Shown here one piece after another: positions 36,755 through 47,900 of a stretch of DNA of 64,000 nucleotides; positions within the stretch are counted from its first letter, which is position 1, and each line of letters begins with the position of its first letter. This stretch comes from Polyodon spathula (lineage: Eukaryota > Chordata > Actinopteri > Acipenseriformes > Polyodontidae), in NCBI RefSeq assembly GCF_017654505.1, contig NC_054541.1, forward strand, positions 45,208,486 through 45,272,485. Direction: 5' to 3'. The position numbers were made by a program, and so were the translations under genes. The notes under the pieces are model-generated. The model searched no databases. It saw only the letters and a list, made by a program, of their open reading frames with translations, and was not told the origin of the DNA.

Positions 36755-37525
36755 CAGTCAATCTCATGAAACAATCAGTCTCACAAAACACTAGAGCCGC
36801 TTATAACACAGGGTGGCAGTCTTACATCCAATATTACTTCTGAATCTTCCATCATAGAATTCATTACTTAATGATTTTTAAAACGCAATCTCTCCCTTTC
36901 CACCATATGCCGATACTTGTCAGAACTACGATTTTACTATAGCTTACTCGGAATCACTATCCCTCCCCCATCTCATCTTCCTCAAATACAAATGTTGCTC
37001 CATGGGATTCAACAAACTGCTTCCAAACCTTCAACTTCCAAGTTGCCTATCACTAAGGAAGTCCTGGAATCCATGATCAACACTTTATGCTCTGGCTGCT
37101 TTTCTCCATACAAAGATGTCCTCCTGGAAACAATGTTCATTTCAGCATTCTGTGGATTCCTATGATGTGGTGAAATCCTCGGACCTCTGCATAAGAGATC
37201 TACATCATCAATCTAAGGTCACGTACTCTTTACTTTTAAAACATTACAAATCAGGCAGTCCCTGTTTCTCACCCCGGAAGGGATAGTCGTGTCCAGGAAC
37301 TGGTTCTGTGGCTACCTTCGCCTGTGTCACCTTCGCATTAGGCTTCCTCCCGATAACTACTCCGGACGTTCATTCAGGATCGGCACTGCAACCTTTGCAG
37401 CTTCCAGGAACATTGTTCCACACCTAATCAAGGCTATGGGGAGATGGACTTCTGGTGCATATGAACTCTACATTCGAAAGAATGTCTCAAACTTATTATC
37501 CGCACAAAAAATGTTATGTGGCTAA
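36755..37525 (+). pseudogene. DIRS-like tyrosine recombinase remnant
   Basis: N-terminal core-binding motif SVSQNTRAAYNTGWQSYIQY at about 36777-36835. The middle helices lie in 36917-37165, with the first catalytic Arg region near 37140-37200 disturbed by a frameshift. The C-terminal catalytic part is in 37289-37525: SFRIGTATFAA, where the family has H-x-x-R and this copy has R in place of His, then LIKAMGRWTSGAYELYIRKN, with the nucleophilic Tyr still present. Such recombinases integrate circular DNA copies of DIRS elements. This one is broken. Confidence 0.82.
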
Positions 37526-40500
37526 TTATGGACTATTGGAGTCATTATTTTAGAACCTGGAGGAAGGGTAACCCTGTGCCATGGATTCCTTAAGGTTTCC
37601 TCCTATTTCTGGTGAGTAGGGTTTTTTTCCTTACCTGAGTGCTGAGTGGTTTAGCTCGGCGTGGTAGGGGTGGCTTAGGTCGCCTCATTCTTTTGGGGGG
37701 GAGGTGGCCTGAGTGCCACTTGTCCTGTCGCTGGCATCCACATCCATCATAAACACATATCATGCTTGTCAGTGCTAGGCAGCGTCTTAGCTCCTCGAAC
37801 CAGGCAGGACCAAAAGTAATTATCATGCACTACTACAAAAAAGATATCGTTCTATTTTGCATCACGTCAGACTGGGCTATTGGTCAAGTACATAATTCAT
37901 TTTACACATTATCAATGGACATTACGTGAGTTCCTCAAAAAAACGGGTGATGGTTAACTATGCAAACAATTGCTGGCGGGCTTATTTTTGTTGGGTGAAG
38001 GTGGCCCCAAGTGTCACTTGTCCAGCCCGCTGGCCGAGCCATTCTTAATCACTGTATTGCATTCATCTTAGCTCAGCCAACATAGGGTCGGCTATCGAGC
38101 TCCAATGGATAAGGCCACGGGCCAAATTATAATGTGAATGCATTATGTATCTGTCAGCTTTCATGTTCATGTCAGGCATAACTGTTTGTAAATTGTTCAT
38201 GTGCCCATCAGGCATATCTTTCATAATCAATAAATTGTTATTTTCTACTACAAAGTGGATGTCTCTTTTCTGAAAGACGCAACCTGTGCTTATTGTAGTC
38301 ACAAAATAACTCAATTAGCTGCAGTGTTTCGATGGTTCCCAAGCCTAAACAAGTGTTTCATGGCCATCTTCCAAACTGCTTTTTATAGCCAGTGGCTTTG
38401 AATGTGTCTTTTAATGATGACAATTAACACATATAAAGAAGCCCAGCAAGAGGATTCAAGTACGCAACACACTGGGATTTTTGTTTTCTCTAGTTGTACT
38501 CATCCTTACAAAAGTCTTTGTAAATATCTTACTATCCCATTGAAATGCCCTTACCAAAACATAATGTGAGTGAATGGGTAAAGCATATAAAAACATAACA
38601 TAGGTGTAGATGTAAGTAAACTGTATGGTATTGAAATGTTCCACATACAGTAGCACAATACAAAACACTGCAATATGTATGTCAACAGGATTCTTTTTAA
38701 GTATGATCATGTGCTGTACAATATACTGCAGTAGATATTTAAAATGAACTGTATTAAAGACATTATTGTAATCAATGCAATATCTGTATTTCAAGTTCTA
38801 AAGCAAAGCAGGCATGTTTGTTTTAATCCTTGTTTTGTCAGGTTATTGGGGAACTCCTGATGCAGTCAGCTACACCTATTGTCACCATTTTTTATCTGTC
38901 GCTTTGTAGTGATCTGAAAATGGGTTTGACTGTATAGCAAAGCAAACAAAAGCACTGTGGAATCATGGTATGAAGGATAATTCACAGTGTAAGCATGGCA
39001 AAAACACAACTGCAAATCACTATACTAAACTTTTATGAGAGATGGCAGATTTTACGATAGAGTGTACATGACTGTTTTAGTTCATTGCTATTCTGATCCA
39101 GCGCTTGATTTTGGAAACTGCATTATTAGAGTCAAGAGATCCACTTCCAAAAATAATGAAAAAGCAATAAACATACAGGGTAGCTTAATGCTGTTTTAAA
39201 AGATGTTCTGTTTTTATTACATGTTTAAAGAAGGAAACAGAGTTTTCCAATTAGCATACGGATTGGGAATGGCATTTCTATCTGGTTTATATGTTGACCA
39301 TGAAAACAGGATGTAAAGTGATGATTTTCAGACCGATGTCATGAAAAAGCAATCAACAGGTTTCGTAAGATGTTGATGCCAGACTTGGTGATTTGTACAC
39401 AACTTTTCCAAGATCACAAAATAACTTGGGTACTAATTTATTTGACTTGTTGATGTTTTTTATATATAATTTTCATGTGCTCACTATGTTCGTACAACTA
39501 GTAATTCTAAAAAAAAATTGCGACAAATGTTTAACTAGAAGTGTTTCTCCGTATTATAAAGACACAGGAAAAGACTGCTAGCCAAAATGGGGTTTTCTGG
39601 GGGTTTTTTTGTTGATATTTTGTAAATGAGACGTTTGGTGTAAAGTGATTCATTTTTAAGGAGAAAGCTATTTCAGTTGCACCACAGTCTACTGCATCAT
39701 ATCCTTTACCTCCTGTTCCTTTCTCGGGATGAACACTCAGGAAACTCAAGTGTTTGTTATCGGTTAATGCGCCCATGATGACACGCTGCAATTGTGTGAC
39801 TAGAGAAACACTAGGACAAAACAACAGGAAATGACAAAGGAAGAGGCAGCATTATAAATCTCTTAGACGTGTTTATTTTCAATGAAGTGCTAAACATCTT
39901 GAAGTAGTTATTTCCTCAAGCCTATTTTTATTTGTGCTGAGCTCTCTCAGAAGTGGCATCTTGGACTGGTTTTGGATAACTTTCCAGCCCTACATTGCAT
40001 AGGAAAGCATGGAAACTATCTTTCCCCAAGCTGATTTCACATACTAAGTAGGAATGCTTGGCAGTGATGTAAACATCGCCCTCTACTGGACATACTGCAT
40101 TAACCAGTAGGGTTGTTAAAGAAGTGTTAAAGAAAGGATAGAAAGTAAGACAAATAAAACAAATTCCATGGTTCTGCCCCTTTACCAGAACATACCATTA
40201 CTAAAGGATTTCCAGACCAGCCCAGTTAAAGCACATAGCAGCTAATAAGGCTGACATTTATTAGTTTGTCATATTTGTAAACAAATGAGATTTATGCATT
40301 TTTGATATTTAATAATTTATTCATTTTAGGTTATGCTTTCTTCCAGATTCTCCAGATTCCTGTTTGAGAACTTTCCATAATAATCTATATAATCACCATT
40401 TCCGACTGAATTACATGTGCACATATATTGCACATATATTTACTGTATTCCTATGTGCATGTACATCTACATGTGTTTGGGAAGGTTACAGTATAACTCA

Positions 40501-41099
40501 TGAAAACAAACTCCCAGCTCCTAGTGAGTATCATGTATGTATTTATTTAAATGATACTTGAATTTGATAATGTAGAAGCAAGCAAGGAGAACTGACCTTA
40601 AATTATTTATATAGTGGTTAGATATACAGGGATTGCAATGTAAAAAAAAAAAAACAACAAAAAACAAGTTCAACCTAGTCATGTTCCCAAGGAAATGCAT
40701 GTTTGTTGCTAATATGAAGTTTTCTTTATGCATTGCATATTATATTGTAATATTCTCCCCAAAAATAAAAGGAAACTGTAGCTCAGACACTGATTCTTTG
40801 TTTAAATTCTATCTGCTGAAAAAAACAATTATGTTGAGCTTTCAGTTGGAACTCTCCTTTTACAAATGTCTGTAAGTTTGACTTGATGTGACAGGGAAAT
40901 TAATTTAAACAGATGTTGTTTTTTGGCCATGCCAAACATACAATCTGCAGGTTCCCTCCATGTTACAGATATAGGGAGCTGTCTTCATCTCCTTAGAACA
41001 TGTCAGGGCTGAAATGAAATCAAATATATTGAGTATCAAAATAGCACAACCTAATGAAAACAGAGTTATCATTACAGGTGACATGATTGACACAGTTGA

Positions 41100-41556
41100 C
41101 CATTCTATTCTCCTGTCCTTGCACTGAACTGCTTCATATCTGCCTTATTCTACTATTGCTCTTAATTATAACTACTTCCTGTATCTTGTACTTGTACGTT
41201 TTTGTAATTGCTCTTATTTGAAATCATTCTCACACATTTATTGTACTTATTACGTGCTCTTACTGGACTTTGCTCATATAAGCAATTTTTTTGTTTTCTA
41301 TAAGTAAACTGCTCTCAGTCAAACTCACTCATATGTAATTATTTATTGTATTCTTTGTTGCTCTTATTTGAATTTGATTTTATTTGCTACTGATGTTATT
41401 GTACTTTATAACTGTTGTTATCTGTAATATGATATTCTGTAATGTGATATTTTTTAATGTGATACTTTGTACTGTGATTTTTTGTAACAATTGTAAGTCA
41501 CCCTGGATAAAGGCATCTGGTAAATAAATAAATAAATAAATAAATAATGTATTACT
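41100..41556 (+). mobile_element. L2-type LINE/SINE 3' untranslated end
   Basis: Ends with GTAAGTCACCCTGGATAAAG GCATCTGGTAAATAAATAAA-type sequence (41499-41545) and six or more AAAT repeats. This is the conserved 3' tail shared by many vertebrate L2-type LINEs and L2-mobilised SINEs. Upstream is a run of related short phrases (TAATGTGATATT, TAATGTGATACT). No ORF remains; the upstream boundary is approximate. Confidence 0.75.
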
Positions 41557-41599
41557 TAAGATTACTTCGAAGTTCCATGACTTTCTTGGTATAAATACA

Positions 41600-42330
41600 C
41601 ACTTATGTTTGAGTAGACCAGATTGTGGATGAGTTACTAACGCCTCTTGCAGGAGCCCTGAAAAGAACTGGCGCATGCGGTGGCTGCTCCTCTCTCTCCG
41701 GCAGTCGGACAGGCAGCACTTCCTTCTCGGGGGTCTGTACTGGCAACTGTCCCTGCTCTCGCTCTCCGCTCCTGACTCGTACCTCTTGCAGGAGCCCTGA
41801 AAAAAGCTGGCATTTGCGGTGGCAGCTCCCCTCACTTTGCAACCAGCACCGACCACAGCTCAAGGATCTTCAGCTGCATCTCCTCCTGCAGGTGGGGGCA
41901 CTATGTAGTGCTCATGCATTCCAACACCGCCCCAATAGTCTTCCCAGCTTTCCTCCTTGAGTGTAGCAGGCAGGGGTACCGGGTGTTCCAGCAGCGGTAG
42001 CACCTTCCTCTCCGGCACTAGTGCAGGCAGGTCCTCTCTCTCCAACACTGGAGACGGTAACGGTTCCCTTGGTCGCCTCCGGGAACGGCCTCCCCTCCTC
42101 TGCTTTTCTTTTTGGGCAGGCAGTATCTCCCCATCCTCTTGAAAGGGGCAGCGTTCCACCTTGTACTCAAACTCCCCACAAGCAAGGCACCAGCCTTGCT
42201 CCTCCAAGCCACCGAGGACGTCTTCAAGTCCTCCATCCCACCGGGTCTGGGATGGATCGGGGTTGCAGTGGATCTGCTGGTCCATCTCCGTCTTCTTACT
42301 GCTCCTGCTTGACGCTCGTGGGTTTGTTGT
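41600..42330 (-). pseudogene. Gag-like remnant of an LTR retroelement
   Basis: Minus frame 42285-41860 (141 codons) has WCLACGEFEYKVERCPF at residues about 32-48. This is a zinc-knuckle pattern C-x2-C-x4-(H)-x4-C in which the His is Tyr. A basic segment (RRGGRSRRRPREP) and acidic Pro-rich repeats (LEREDLPALVPERKVLPLLE) follow. GC content is far higher than the surroundings. The frames at 41863-41603 continue similar Pro/Glu repeats (PEKEVLPVRLPEREEQPP) in another phase. Probably Gag of a gypsy-like element; no Pol found. Confidence 0.6.
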
Positions 42331-42811
42331 TAATCCCGTTTATGACACCAGTGTAGCATTTCAGCAAGGAGGCAGAAAACGGAGAGACACACTGTTCAAG
42401 TTCAATTATTTTCCTTTATTTAGGATGCTAGCTCTAGCACCCTCTCCGAGACCACTGCTCTGACTTCTTCTCTGCATGCAAGACCAACAACAGCTTTCAA
42501 CTAGAACCACAACAACTACAACAACATATTTGTCAGTGCAGCCCCCTTATTCTAATTGGGTACCAGAGCTAACACATCCCATTGGTCCTCAGCTGCACAC
42601 CATGACCAATGGGCTAAGGCAAACAACAACCAATTACAGGAGGATACACAGACAGCACCACAGGTGCAGGTTACATTTACACATAGACACAGCGACAGTT
42701 ATACAAGCAAATGGCAGGAAATACAGAGCGGGAAGAGAACACAATACAGCGGGAATTACAGTACACAACTACAATAGAAACAGTAGGAATACAGTACATA
42801 AACACAATTTC
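42331..42811 (-). mobile_element. Probable LTR and primer-binding region of the same element
   Basis: On the minus strand an AATAAA (within CCTAAATAAAGG, about 42412-42423) is followed by a short U5-like region. This ends in ...CTACA near 42352, then TGGTGTCATAAACGGGATTA (42350-42331), which begins like the primer-binding sites of many vertebrate gypsy-type elements. The Gag-like frame follows at the expected distance. The outer LTR end is not defined; it may coincide with the arm boundary near 42812. Confidence 0.5.
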
Positions 42812-43231
42812 ACTGATTGCTACAATATAGTTCTTTTTAAATATTTACTGCAGTATATTGTACAACACAGTGCTCCAAATAAGGTTTTGGGTCTGGGAGT
42901 AACTTACCCTCTAATTTTAACACTGAGAGAAAAATTTACTTTCAGGGAATAAAATGCAACATTACCTTGAAGTCATGAGTAATCTTGATAATTAAGCAAT
43001 CTTTAATGGTAATGGGGTACACATTAAAAAGAGCCTTGTATTTTAAATGCAGTGTTACTTTGAACTCCTGCACAACCACATGTGTGTTCTATAAGGTGCT
43101 TTATCGGCTCAGCGCATTTTTATCGAGGTATCACACTGACTGCAAATTAATTACGTTACTTATATTTTAACATGAAATTCTTAAACCCAGTGAACATTTT
43201 ACAACTTCAATATGAAGCTATGCAGATGAAT

Positions 43232-43830
43232 AAAATAAGCAAATAAGAACATAAGAACATAAGAAAGGTTACAAACGAGAGGAGGCCATTCGGCCCATTT
43301 TGCTCGTTTGGTTGTAGTAGCTTATTGATCTCAGAATCTCATCAAGCAGCTTCAACAACATTACTGGGGAGTTGATTCCAGACCCTCACGATTCTCTGTG
43401 TAAAAAAATGCCTCCTATTTTCTGTTCTGAATGCCCCTCTGTTTAATCTCCATTTGTGACCCCTGGTCCTTGTTTCTTTTTTTAGGTTGAAAAAGTCCCT
43501 TGGGTCGACATTGTCAGTACCTTTTAGTATTTTGAATGCTTGAATTAGGTCGCCGTGTAATCTTCTTTGTTCAAGACTGAACAGATTCAATTCTTTTAGC
43601 CTGTCTGCATATGACATGCCTTTTAAACCCGGAATAATTCTGGTCGCTCTTCTTTGCGCTCTTTCTAGAGCAGCAATATATTTTTTATAGCAAGGTGACC
43701 AGAACTGAACACAATATTCAAGATGAGGTCTTACTAATGCATTATATTGTTTTAACATTACTTCCCTTGATTTAAATTCAACACTTTTCATAATGTATCC
43801 GAGCATCTTGTTGGCCTTTTTATATAATAT
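43232..43830 (-). mobile_element. CR1/L2-like LINE 3' fragment, copy 3
   Basis: The same LINE as at 8.85 and 27.2 kb, on the minus strand. The 3' end is at left: CATAAGAA repeats (43245-43264) and then the conserved GGCCATTCGGCCCAT terminus. It is 5'-truncated near 43830, within the C-terminal domain. The right arm carries it and the left arm does not. Confidence 0.92.
43342..43806 (-). pseudogene. LINE ORF2 C-terminal domain (copy 3)
   Basis: 154 codons, starting MLGYIMKSVEFKSREVMLKQ and including VRPHLEYCVQFWSPCYKK, LERAQRRATRIIPGLKG and RRHFFTQRIVRVWNQLPSNV. It is open throughout, so this is the least damaged of the three C-terminal domain copies, but the element is truncated. Confidence 0.9.
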
Positions 43831-44260
43831 GCATTAATAAATTAATGAATTATAAAACAGTTTAATATTATCGGTACCTTTTTTCAGTGGTTGCCTCTGA
43901 TAACAGTTCCAGTTGGTTTTGTAGCTGAACTGGGGTGTTTTACACTTCAACCTGTGTATCTTCAATTTTTTTATTCTTATTGTGATTGGCTCTAAATACA
44001 ACAAGGCTAGCCAGAGATTGTATAATTTTTGTTGGGTTGGTTTTTCTTGTGTACAGTGTCCTTGTAATTGAATCTGAGCGATGTAGTTAGGGAAGGTGGG
44101 AGGGGAGGCAGACAAGCTGTGCAGCAAAATTGCTAGGCTTATTTTTACGCATTAAATTTAGTGAGCATTTTGGATTTTTTAATGTGGAAAAAACGGCAGG
44201 CACGCAGCTTATCTGAACTGAACAACACATGGTAATAATTTAAAAGAAACCTGTTGACAT
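43831..44260. other. Right-arm-only DNA, no gene seen
   Basis: Between the LINE fragment and the TA microsatellite, without a left-arm match until about 44240. No motif recognised. Confidence 0.4.
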
Positions 44261-44263
44261 ACA

Positions 44264-44265
<2 letters not shown>

Positions 44266-44342
<77 letters not shown>
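44266..44342. repeat. (TA)n microsatellite unique to the right arm
   Basis: About 38 TA units with one CATA interruption. The left arm at about 38676-38690 has only GCAATATGTATGTC at this point, so the repeat grew after the duplication. Confidence 0.92.
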
Positions 44343-44345
<3 letters not shown>

Positions 44346-44929
44346 CATGTACACATATATTGTAGTGTTATGTATTGTTCTACTGTACTTCATGTCAATA
44401 CTGGACAAGTTACTTACATGTACACCATATATGTTATGCTTTTATATGCTCTACCCATTCACTCACATTATGTTTTAGTCGGGGTATTTCAATGTGATAA
44501 TAAGATATTTACAAAGTGTGTTTTGTACATTAAACATCTTGCTGGGCTTCTTTATGTGTTAATTGTCACCATTAAAGGATCAGTAATTTGAAATGCACAT
44601 TCAAAGCCACTGGCTATAAAAAGAAATTTGGAAGATGGCCACGAAACACTTGTTTAGGCTTTGGAACCATCGAAGCACTAGCTAATTGAAAGTGTTCCTG
44701 ACTGATGTTGATACAATAGTTGGCAAAACTTGTAAAGCTAATGTATTTCAGGGTCAGCTCATGACTCAAACAATACCAGCTGTCAAGAACACATGAGTGT
44801 GTGTAGAAACAAGACTACTTTGCTTAGGTGCTGTGAAGGAATTGAGTTATTTTGCAACTACTATAAGCATAGATTGTGTCTGCCTGCAATTTATAACATG
44901 GTTTTATAGTGGTACAGCACTGCATGTAT

Positions 44930-44942
44930 GGGGGGGGGGGGG
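44930..44942. repeat. Poly-G run (13 bases)
   Basis: The left arm has six C at the equivalent site (35467-35472). Confidence 0.85.
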
Positions 44943-47900
44943 CTTTTTTGTTGGGTTTGTGTTTTGAATGTGGTGCTTGTTCATACTTGGCCAGCTATTT
45001 CTAAACAACATGTTTGTCAAGTGCCAGAGGGATGTGGTTCAATAACATGCTTTTTCAAAGTTCAAAACATCTCAAACAAGTTGGAATTCATGCCTTGTTT
45101 AACATTTATCTTCATTATAAAAAAAAAAAAAAAAAAACACTTGCTGACGCCAGTGTCCTATTGTGAAGCCACATTAAGATAGCGGTCACAATGGATGGAA
45201 CTACAGTAATGTACTGCTTTGATATTCCTCACTGCTGGACAGGAAGACATTTGAGGTACTGTATTTATCCACAGATCTACTAACTGGTATGTTAAGCTAC
45301 TACTTCAATCAATTCAGATGTTTCTTCAAAAGAAGGGAGGAAGGGGCGGGGATGGGGCTTTCCATTATATCACCCCTTACACTTCTTATATACCCAGTCT
45401 CCATATTTAATTCTTTAGATATTTATTTAGTTTTTGAATGGATCAGTCAGGCACTCAATACTTTATTTGCCTTCGTCTCTAGTGCTTCGGCCTCCCCGCT
45501 GCTTTACTTCTAAGAGGCGGCCCCAGTAAGTTTTCTTTTTGTTGGCTGGACTTCAATTATATGGGTCTGCATCTCAATGCTCGGGGGCTGTGGCTTTTCC
45601 CAGCATGATTGAGAAAATGAAAGGAATCAGTTATTAGCTATGATCTGAACTTAGTGACAAGAAAAACAAACCCCACAAATCACACTGAGTCTTTATTGTA
45701 AGAGACTGTTAATCGGCATGGAAGAGAAAAATAAAACACAGTATTTTAACCACGGTAGTACATTATTTACACACTCATGACGACAGCAGTATAAACAGAA
45801 TAAATCTTGGTAACCCCAGGTTGAAAATAAGACATATCCTAATGGATAAGCATTAGGTCATAAAAAACATTGTCTACCCCTGGGTGTACAGTAAGCTGAG
45901 CCCAGATGGTTTAAGAGAGGTAGAGGGCCCCGTGGATTCATTTAAGGATGAATGCCATTCAAAGATGCACCAGTATCAAATGATCCTAGCTTTGTATTGC
46001 TTTAAAACCATTGGGGAAAATCCTATTAGTGTAAATCTATCCTGAAGATGATTGAGTGTCTCCTGTAAGGATGATTATTTATTCAGGCTTAATGGACTCT
46101 TAAAAACAGATATTCTTTCTTAAATGCAATACAAATCTATATATTTTAGCGAAATGTATTTAACCGTTTAGAACCATATAATAGCCACTGATCTTTGGTT
46201 GGTACCCCACATACTAACCTAGCATACACGCCCCTGGTTTTCAGTTCAGTTTAGTGTTACTTTTCACCAAGACAATCAAACGGAACAACCATAATGTGGA
46301 GTGGGTTGGACTCTTTTTCCATTGTTTTAAACTGGAACTACATTTTAGATGTTGTAATCTACCCACTGTAAATGTGGAATTACGCTGATCACTGTTGATT
46401 AAAGGCATGCAAGCAAGCTTCCTATTCATCTGCCATAGTAACTGACTGGAATTATGTTAATTACCTTGAAGTATTGAAGAACCAAGACTTGAATCAAATC
46501 TGTTTCCTTCGTTAACCTCAATTAAACATCCTTGGTTTACAATTACATGTTCACCTCAATAAAAACATTCAATTCACATGCTGTGTAAACTGCAGTTCCT
46601 CGTCTCCCATCATAGGCTTGGGGTGCAGCTGTTTGCTCATATGGAGCTGGATGCACCTAATTCCAAATCCAGATCACACTTAATATCAGTTCAGTTAAAA
46701 TGTTAGTCCCTGAAAAGACGAGAAGCCCAGCGAGATGCAACATTTAACTTCATTTGCGAACAATATAATCAAAACTTGCCTGGCCACTTAATATCAGGTT
46801 GGACCACAGCATTAAACTACAGCATTGGCATGGCTTATCAGAGTAATCAAGAGATTCAGGGTTTGCAAGAAAAACATGACCCACACCAGGGCAATGCCAA
46901 ATCCAATCAGGTGGACAGGTCTTAATAAAGTGGCAGATTGTGTACAGTACATGGGTCCTATAAGAAGTGCAATACATTACATTGTCTATACATTACCTGC
47001 TCCTTAAGCATGTCTTTAAACATGTTCAAAGTGATGGATGCCTGCTCATCAGCATGTTGATCACAGTATGTGCACTGTACTGGTAAAAACACACCCTTCA
47101 TACTCTGATTTGATCTGTGGTGCTTCAAAACAGGTTCCAAAATGCATGATTAACACAATGTTCAGTGACCCATGAAACACAGACCCTGTATCTTCCTACT
47201 GCCTTATTCGGTTTACGCTCTTGATTTTGGAAAAATTGTAAATAATTGATGGCACTCCACTAAGGTATGCCCTGAGTGGTGCTTGTGTTTTTGAAGGTAC
47301 AAAAGAAACCAAGATCCATCTTTGCCAGTGGAATATGTATGAACTCTGAATCTGTGTACTACTAATGTAATTGAATAATGTGTTACAAGAGAAGATTCTA
47401 GATGAGGTATGCAATGAATTAATAGCCTAACAGGGGGGGGGGGGGGGGGGGGGGGGAATTCCAAGGTTCATTTATTTCTTTATTTTGTGAAAATGAACAG
47501 TACTAAAGTTTTTTCAGTTGTGGTGACGGTCAACAGATGGATGAAACATGGACTCTCATCTCTATGAAGAGCTGTCTTATCTTTGGAGTAAACCTCTAAA
47601 ATGCGAGGATAATAACTAAAGAGTATTATATGTGTTGGTGTACTATTAAAACTAGACAAACTTGTGTGCGGCACATTTCAAGAGATTTGAACAGTTTGGG
47701 AGAACGATCTCCATACAAATATTTTTAACTATCGAGTACTCAAACTGTGTGAAATCTCTTACTGTATTTTAACAGAAGACACTTGCGACATAGAAACATA
47801 TTATAAATCATAAAAACAGAGACTGTACAGATTTCGTATGTGATTTATAATTGACCATCCTCTGTAAATAGGAGTTGACTGAGAATATTTAGAATTAGAA

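Larger units (their letters stand above)
35517..38275 (+). mobile_element. DIRS/Ngaro-like tyrosine-recombinase retrotransposon, decayed
   Basis: About 2.76 kb with no counterpart in the right arm, where the flanks join directly near 44870-44880. It contains an RNase H-like region (36.27-36.65 kb) followed by a tyrosine recombinase (36.75-37.53 kb), the gene order of DIRS-type elements. The RT is largely missing. A frame at 35632-35877 may be a Gag-like remnant. After the recombinase, two related GC-rich segments (about 37690-37735 and 37985-38035, sharing AGGTGGCC...GTGCCACTTGTCC) look like the split direct repeats of this group. Frames are broken; inactive. Confidence 0.8.
17284..38780 (+). 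repeat. Left arm of a large imperfect inverted duplication
   Basis: Blocks across this span match the reverse complement of 42812-57730 in the same order. Anchors: 17284-17650 with 57296-57730, 18350-19070 with 56540-57225, 19260-19850 with 55640-56200, 22015-22700 with 51860-52500, 22860-24400 with 50390-51760, 25200-25790 with 49780-50345, 32130-33260 with 48790-49765, 33300-34090 with 47460-48180, 34120-35515 with 44880-46830 and 38275-38780 with 42810-44860. By eye, blocks agree at roughly 80-95%. Differences in length are due to insertions and deletions, mostly transposons. The arm contains the decayed METTL25 copy. Confidence 0.95.
38781..42811. other. Spacer between the inverted arms
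   Basis: About 4.0 kb with no self-match. 38781-41090 is AT-rich with no recognised gene or transposon. 41100-41556 is an L2-type 3' end and 41600-42800 carries a decayed LTR retroelement on the minus strand. Confidence 0.7.

Noticed and set aside
41957..42356. Plus-strand Ser/Gly-rich open frames over the GC-rich island
   Set aside because: They are antisense shadows of the minus-strand Gag-like frame, which has the zinc-knuckle pattern and upstream LTR-like signals.
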